IMG/VR virus record: IMGVR_UViG_3300030060_006061
Span: 44,171-74,643 of that record
From: a virus
Length of the DNA stretch: 30,473 nt
Reading direction: 5' to 3' (one strand)
The notes beneath the pieces are model-generated. The model was not told the origin of the DNA. It did not search any database and saw only the letters and a list, made by a program, of their open reading frames with translations. A program made the translations under genes and the position numbers. Positions 26,615 to 30,473 of this stretch are shown here, in pieces. How positions within the stretch are numbered: position 1 is the stretch's first letter; every line of letters starts with the position of its first letter.

Positions 26615-26617
26615 ATA
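26603..26617 (+). promoter_or_regulatory. GGAGG ribosome site and possible weak late box before 26623
   Basis: GGAGG at 26603-26607 comes from the upstream HGGL codons, but it lies 15 bases from the ATG at 26623, longer than at the other junctions. TCTAAATA (26610-26617) is one base from NATAAATA. An in-frame ATG at 26587 would sit inside the upstream gene without a ribosome site and outside the family pattern, so 26623 is preferred with moderate certainty. Confidence 0.4.
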
Positions 26618-26622
26618 TTAAT

Positions 26623-27615
26623 ATGGAAAAACCCTCACTCGATACGGCAAAAGCAGGTGCAATTCGTTTCAATACGGATAGTAGCCAATTGGAAATTTAT
26701 GATGGGAATCAGTGGACAGGAATATTAGCAACATCAGGGTCACAACAAACTGGTGGGGCTCGAGGAATTATTTTCACTGGATCTTCGGGATCAAATAGCA
26801 TTGATTTTATAACAATACCATCAACAGGTAACGCATTAGATTTTGGAAACCGCACTCAAAGTGTTGAACCAAGTCAAAATGCTTGTGCTTCTAGAACTCG
26901 TGCATTTTTTGGAGGAGGAGAGGGTAATACTGATAGAATAGAATTTGTAACCATAGCACAACTGGGAAATGGAACAGACTTTGGTAATTTAACGGTATCA
27001 AGAGGTGCAGGCCCAGCAGGTGCATCAAATCAAATTCGTGCCTTGTGGGCTGGAGGAAGAACACCTAGTAATCGAAACGAAATTGATTACATTACAATGT
27101 CTCATTCGGGAAATGCCATAGATTTTGGTGATTTAATAACTGCAAGACAATGGCCTGGTGCTTTTGAATCATCTGTTAAAGCTTTTGTATTTGGTGGTAA
27201 TTATCCGGGTATTAATAGTATTGAATATTTTACAATGGCACATAGTGGAAATGGTAAAGATTTTGGTGATATGACTCATGTTCGTCAGGTTGTAACGGGA
27301 ACATCAAGTAGCACGAGAGGGTTAATGGCAGGAGGGCAAACACCATCTGGTGACTCTCAGATTATCGATTTTGTTGAAATGTCTTCTATAGGAAATGCAG
27401 TTGAATTTGGTGATTTGACAGATTCAAGAAGAGCAGCAGGAGGGTGCAGTGATTGTATACGAAGTGTTGTAGTAGCGGGATACGGCCCAAATGAACGAAG
27501 CACCATGGATTATGTTCATTTTGCAACTAAGGGAAATGCTGTTGATTTTGGTGACAGTAATGACACTGGATTTTCTGCAGGAACATCTAATGCTCATGCA
27601 GGGTTAGGAGGTTAA
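26623..27615 (+). CDS. Short RFNTD-type six-repeat propeller protein 4
   Basis: 330 residues from the ATG at 26623, chosen because MEKPSLDTAKAGAIRFNTDS then QLEIYDGNQW matches the other short RFNTD-type paralogues. Six repeats run from Arg47. Repeat 1 has no Pro loop (RGIIFTGSSGSNSIDF), repeat 4 begins Lys-Ala-Phe instead of Arg-Gly, and repeats 3 and 4 share the variant strand TMSHSGNAIDFGD / TMAHSGNGKDFGD. The terminal motif is changed to HAGLGG, the only HGGL exception. The ribosome site GGAGGT (27607-27612) for the next gene is then supplied by the last two glycines instead. Confidence 0.74.
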   Translation: MEKPSLDTAKAGAIRFNTDSSQLEIYDGNQWTGILATSGSQQTGGARGIIFTGSSGSNSIDFITIPSTGNALDFGNRTQSVEPSQNACASRTRAFFGGGEGNTDRIEFVTIAQLGNGTDFGNLTVSRGAGPAGASNQIRALWAGGRTPSNRNEIDYITMSHSGNAIDFGDLITARQWPGAFESSVKAFVFGGNYPGINSIEYFTMAHSGNGKDFGDMTHVRQVVTGTSSSTRGLMAGGQTPSGDSQIIDFVEMSSIGNAVEFGDLTDSRRAAGGCSDCIRSVVVAGYGPNERSTMDYVHFATKGNAVDFGDSNDTGFSAGTSNAHAGLGG

Positions 27616-27616
27616 T

Positions 27617-28666
27617 ATGTCTGAATTTAGAGTCAACTCAATCACAAATCAAGACGGAAGTGCAGGGCCTCAAGTATGTGGTGTCTCAACATTTAGTGGT
27701 AAGTCTGGTGTTCAGATACCAAGTGGATCATCAGAGTTTCGTAGACAAGATGGTGGTGGAAGAGGAAGAGGAATTACAGGTGGTGGATTCGTACCTGCAT
27801 CTAGTCAAAATGTAATGGATTTAATTGAGATTGCAACTACAGGAAATGCAACTGATTTTGGTGATCTCACAGTAGTTTTAAGAAACATTGCAACATGTGC
27901 ATCATCAACTCGTGGAATTTTTGCGAGTGGTCAAACACCAAGTGTTAGTGATGTAATATGTTTTACGACTATATCATCATCTGGTGGTGCAAATGATTTT
28001 GGTAATTTAAGAGAAGCGATGACAAATAGTAATGATGGTGTTCTTTCTGATAATACTCGTGGCATTATATTATATGGAGGGCCCACATCATTACCCCAAC
28101 CTACTGTCCAAGGAACTTTAGATTTTATTACAATACCAACAACTGGTGACTCATCTAGATTTGGTGAATTAAGTGTGGCAAGAAGACATACTGCATCAAT
28201 GGCCTCACCAACAAGAGGTGTGTTTGCAACAGGAAAAAATGACTCTATTAGTACTTACCTTAAAGTAATAGATTTTGTAATAATTCAAACACAAGGAACT
28301 GCAGTAACTTTTGGGGAAATAATTACAAACGGTAGAGAACAGGCAGTTGGAGCAGGAAATAAAACAAGAGGTTTAATCGCTGGTGGTCTCAATCCGACTC
28401 CTTTTGATAGTATTGATTTTATTACACTCGCGACTACAGGAAATAGTCAGGATTTTGGTGATTTGTCTGGAAATCGATTTGGTATGTCAAGCATGAGTAG
28501 TTCAACTCGTGCTACTTTTGCTGGTGGTAGCGCACCGGGAAGTTCCGATATTATAGAATTTGTAACTATTGCAACCACAGGAAATGCAACAGACTTTGGT
28601 GATTTGACTGTTGCTCGAACAGTTCCACAAGGATTATCTGATGCTCATGGAGGATTAGCACAATGA
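27617..28666 (+). CDS. Short SGxxGP-type six-repeat propeller protein 2
   Basis: 349 residues; one base separates it from the previous stop. The N-terminal ~50 residues are MSEFRVNSITNQDGSAGPQV then STFSGKSGVQIPSGSSEFRR, going directly to GRGRGITGGG at ~Arg51 with no RFNTD module. Six repeats follow; repeat 2 carries SSGGANDFGNL, also seen in the 29694 gene, repeat 3 has a long Pro loop (YGGPTSLPQPTVQGT), and repeat 4 departs from the core (TAVTFGEI). It ends LSDAHGGLAQ, and its stop overlaps the next start as ATGA. Its partner module (RFNTD) opens the following gene. Confidence 0.77.
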   Translation: MSEFRVNSITNQDGSAGPQVCGVSTFSGKSGVQIPSGSSEFRRQDGGGRGRGITGGGFVPASSQNVMDLIEIATTGNATDFGDLTVVLRNIATCASSTRGIFASGQTPSVSDVICFTTISSSGGANDFGNLREAMTNSNDGVLSDNTRGIILYGGPTSLPQPTVQGTLDFITIPTTGDSSRFGELSVARRHTASMASPTRGVFATGKNDSISTYLKVIDFVIIQTQGTAVTFGEIITNGREQAVGAGNKTRGLIAGGLNPTPFDSIDFITLATTGNSQDFGDLSGNRFGMSSMSSSTRATFAGGSAPGSSDIIEFVTIATTGNATDFGDLTVARTVPQGLSDAHGGLAQ

Positions 28667-29694
28667 CGGAACAAAGACCAATACAACCAACTCCCGTAGG
28701 AGCATTAAGATTTAATACTGATAGCGCGAAGTTAGAATATTTTGATGGAAATCAATATGTAAACATCACAACTGATTCACCCGAACAAAATACTGGTGGA
28801 ACTCGTGGAGTAATGGCTGGTGGTGGATTCCCAAACACTGATGTAATTGATTTTGTAAACATAGATACAACTGGAAATGCAGTAGATTTTGGTGATCTAA
28901 CTCGTGGTCTTTACTTGGTGCAAGCAGTTGCATCAAGAACAAGGGGATTATTTCATGGTTCTCATCAATCACCCGATCCAACTAGAAATAATCAAATAGA
29001 ATTTGTAACCATAGCATCACAGGGAAATGCAGCAGATTTTGGTGATTTAACTGAGCAGGGTCATGGGTATAATTCGGGAAGTGGTAGTAGTACTAGAGGA
29101 ATATTTACTATACAAAATACATCTTCTAATACTGCTAATAATACAATAAATTATGTAACCATCGCACAAAATGGAAATGCAGTTGATTTTGGTGATCTTA
29201 CTTTTGCAAGATCTGCTGCGAAAGGCAATGTAAGTTCACCTGTTCGTTCATGTTGGGCTGGAGGTCAAAATCCCTCTATTTCATCTCCTAGTGCGACTGA
29301 TGTTATAGATTATATTATGATCGCAACAACTGGAAATGCAGCAGATTTTGGTGATTTAACACAAGCATCAAGAGAGGGAACAGGATGCTCGAATTGTATA
29401 AGGGGTTTTTACTTTTCTGGTTCGAGTGGAACTGATAATCAAATAGAATTTATAACCATTGCGACTCTAGGTAATGCCATTGATTTTGGAGACCTTTCTT
29501 ACAGTGCTGAAGCAGCAGGTGGTGGAGCATCACCAACTCGTGCAATATCTGCAGGAGGGACAGATAGTGGTGGTAAAGATACTATTGATTATTGGCAAAT
29601 AAGCACGTTAGGGAATGCAGTTGATTTTGGTGATCGCACCGTATCGAAATATGGTTGTGGTGTTGCTTCAAATGGACATGGAGGTTTAGGATAA
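28663..29694 (+). CDS. Short RFNTD-type six-repeat propeller protein 5
   Basis: 343 residues; ATGA overlap and GGAGGA at 28649-28654. The N-terminus is MTEQRPIQPTPVGALRFNTD then SAKLEYFDGNQYV and SPEQNTGGTRG. Six repeats run from Arg48. Repeat 2 has a charged loop (HQSPDPTRNNQ), repeat 3 an Asn-rich one (QNTSSNTANNT), and repeat 4 reads RSCWAGGQNPSISS. The sequence ends VASNGHGGLG, with GGAGGT (29680-29685) serving the next gene. It completes the third clear pair of a module-poor gene followed by an RFNTD-opening gene in which the two reading frames overlap or abut. Confidence 0.77.
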   Translation: MTEQRPIQPTPVGALRFNTDSAKLEYFDGNQYVNITTDSPEQNTGGTRGVMAGGGFPNTDVIDFVNIDTTGNAVDFGDLTRGLYLVQAVASRTRGLFHGSHQSPDPTRNNQIEFVTIASQGNAADFGDLTEQGHGYNSGSGSSTRGIFTIQNTSSNTANNTINYVTIAQNGNAVDFGDLTFARSAAKGNVSSPVRSCWAGGQNPSISSPSATDVIDYIMIATTGNAADFGDLTQASREGTGCSNCIRGFYFSGSSGTDNQIEFITIATLGNAIDFGDLSYSAEAAGGGASPTRAISAGGTDSGGKDTIDYWQISTLGNAVDFGDRTVSKYGCGVASNGHGGLG

Positions 29695-30473
29695 TGTCAG
29701 AACTCAGAATTAACAACATCACAGACACTGCAGGGTCAAGTGGGCCAATTATTGCTGGTGTATCAACAGTCACATCAACATCACACATGGTCATGCCAAG
29801 TGGCTCAACAGAAATGCGTGGTGGAAGAGGAAGAGGAGTTACAGGTGGTGGATATCCCTCTTATAGAAATTTTATGAATAAAATTGAAATAGCAACCACA
29901 GGAGATGCAATTGATTTTGGTGATATTACTAAAGAACTTAGAGGGCCATCGGATGGAGTATCCTCATCAACAAGAGGTCTTTTTGGGGGTGGTTTAGTAG
30001 CACCTAATAATGCCAGTCAAACTGTGATTTCATATGTCGTAATCTCCTCTGAAGGTGGTGCAAATGATTTTGGTGATTTGTCAAGAGACAGATTTATGAT
30101 AAAAGGTCATTCAAATAATACTCGTGGAATATTTACTGGTGGATACGCAGTATCTCCATCTGTTCATGTTAATAATATAGATTTTGTAAATATCGCATCA
30201 ACAGGAGATGCAAATGATTTTGGTGATATATCTGCTACACCCCCAAGAAGCACGTTTGGTTCGGGATCATCACCAACGAGAGGAGTATTTGGTGGAGGAT
30301 ATTATGGTGCACCGGGCACAGATGTAGCTGACATTGAGTTCATTACTTTTGCAACAAAAGGTAATTCTGAAACTTTTGGTAATTTGAGTGCTGCGAGAAG
30401 AAATCTTGGGGGTGTCTCATCATCAACAAGAGCACTATTTGCTGGTGGTAATAATGGGTCTGGAACAAGTAAT
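29694..30473 (+). CDS. Short SGxxGP-type propeller protein 3, 3' end cut by window
   Basis: The ATG at 29694 overlaps the previous TAA, and the frame stays open for 260 codons to the last base, so the gene is incomplete at its 3' end. The N-terminus, MSELRINNITDTAGSSGPII then STVTSTSHMVMPSGSTEMRG, matches the 27617 gene and likewise passes directly to GRGRGVTGGG (~Arg47) without an RFNTD module. Four complete repeats and the start of a fifth (RALFAGGNNGSGTSN) are present. The repeat-2 core SSEGGANDFGDL closely follows the repeat-2 core of the 27617 gene, which supports duplication of the whole unit. By the pattern of the window, the next gene outside should open with an RFNTD module. Confidence 0.75.
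   Translation, partial: MSELRINNITDTAGSSGPIIAGVSTVTSTSHMVMPSGSTEMRGGRGRGVTGGGYPSYRNFMNKIEIATTGDAIDFGDITKELRGPSDGVSSSTRGLFGGGLVAPNNASQTVISYVVISSEGGANDFGDLSRDRFMIKGHSNNTRGIFTGGYAVSPSVHVNNIDFVNIASTGDANDFGDISATPPRSTFGSGSSPTRGVFGGGYYGAPGTDVADIEFITFATKGNSETFGNLSAARRNLGGVSSSTRALFAGGNNGSGTSN

Larger units (their letters stand above)
23407..30473 (+). repeat. Second block of propeller-repeat genes (seven paralogues, six full plus one cut)
   Basis: The same ~145-base unit as in the first block, again in sixes: 36 units in six complete genes, then four complete units and part of a fifth before the window ends. The array therefore continues beyond the window. Confidence 0.85.

Noticed and set aside
26587-26622. 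Upstream in-frame start giving MFEWSWRTLNIN before the 26623 gene
   Set aside because: Same artefact as at 17728; the RFNTD-type family starts just before GAIRFNTD, so 26623 is preferred.
8572-30473. CRISPR array
   Set aside because: The periodic ~145-base repeats are coding, imperfect and in frame, with no short identical repeats or uniform spacers and no cas genes.
8095-30473. Diversity-generating retroelement acting on the loops
   Set aside because: No reverse transcriptase, template repeat or adenine-biased variable repeat is visible in the window. It could be elsewhere, but nothing here supports it.

Overview
The window reads as part of a tailed-phage (most likely T4-like marine myovirus, cyanophage or relative) structural region. 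The reasons are: an AT-rich genome, every gene on the + strand, genes packed with 1-4 base overlaps, T4-type late promoter boxes (NATAAATA) in the few gaps, and fibre modules typical of marine T4-like phages, such as NGNAAFAGI, LFIDGTA, IYHDGSN, RFNTD..LEY and WPGG. The family assignment is inference; no terminase, capsid or tail-tube gene lies in the window to confirm it. There is no stretch over 300 bases without a gene; the longest gap is 54 bases (19821-19874). I see no tRNA, rRNA, CRISPR, insertion sequence or integrase, and no convincing terminator.

Layout. (1) 1-4762: the 3' part of a fibre-like structural protein, then a 637-residue protein with Ig-like domains, a glycine-rich domain and a C-terminal Hint (hedgehog/intein) domain, then a second glycine-rich protein. 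(2) 4800-8084: a 1094-residue fibre with many short repeats and an embedded cupredoxin-like domain that keeps a complete amicyanin-like set of copper ligands. (3) 8095-19820: nine consecutive paralogues, each ending in exactly six copies of a ~48-residue repeat, most simply read as a six-bladed beta-propeller. (4) 19875-23124: four unrelated genes: a coiled-coil protein, a GT-A-like glycosyltransferase, a Thr/Ser-rich protein and a PAPS-type sulfotransferase. (5) 23125-30473: seven more propeller paralogues, the last cut by the window end. In total there are 16 propeller genes and about 95 repeat units.

How the parts fit together. The N-terminal halves of the propeller proteins fall into five classes: long fibre-like stems, LamG-like lectin domains, short SGPxxxGvst modules, short GaiRFNTD modules, and a fusion of the last two. 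The propeller is the constant C-terminal part, with variable loops between conserved strands. Translation looks tightly coupled. At 12 of 15 propeller-gene ends the last codons themselves form a GGAGG Shine-Dalgarno for the next gene. The three ends that lack it are exactly the ones followed by a gap with a promoter box. I infer a set of co-expressed virion fibres or receptor-binding/decoration proteins, possibly modified by the neighbouring glycosyl- and sulfotransferase. The exact roles are not shown by the sequence.
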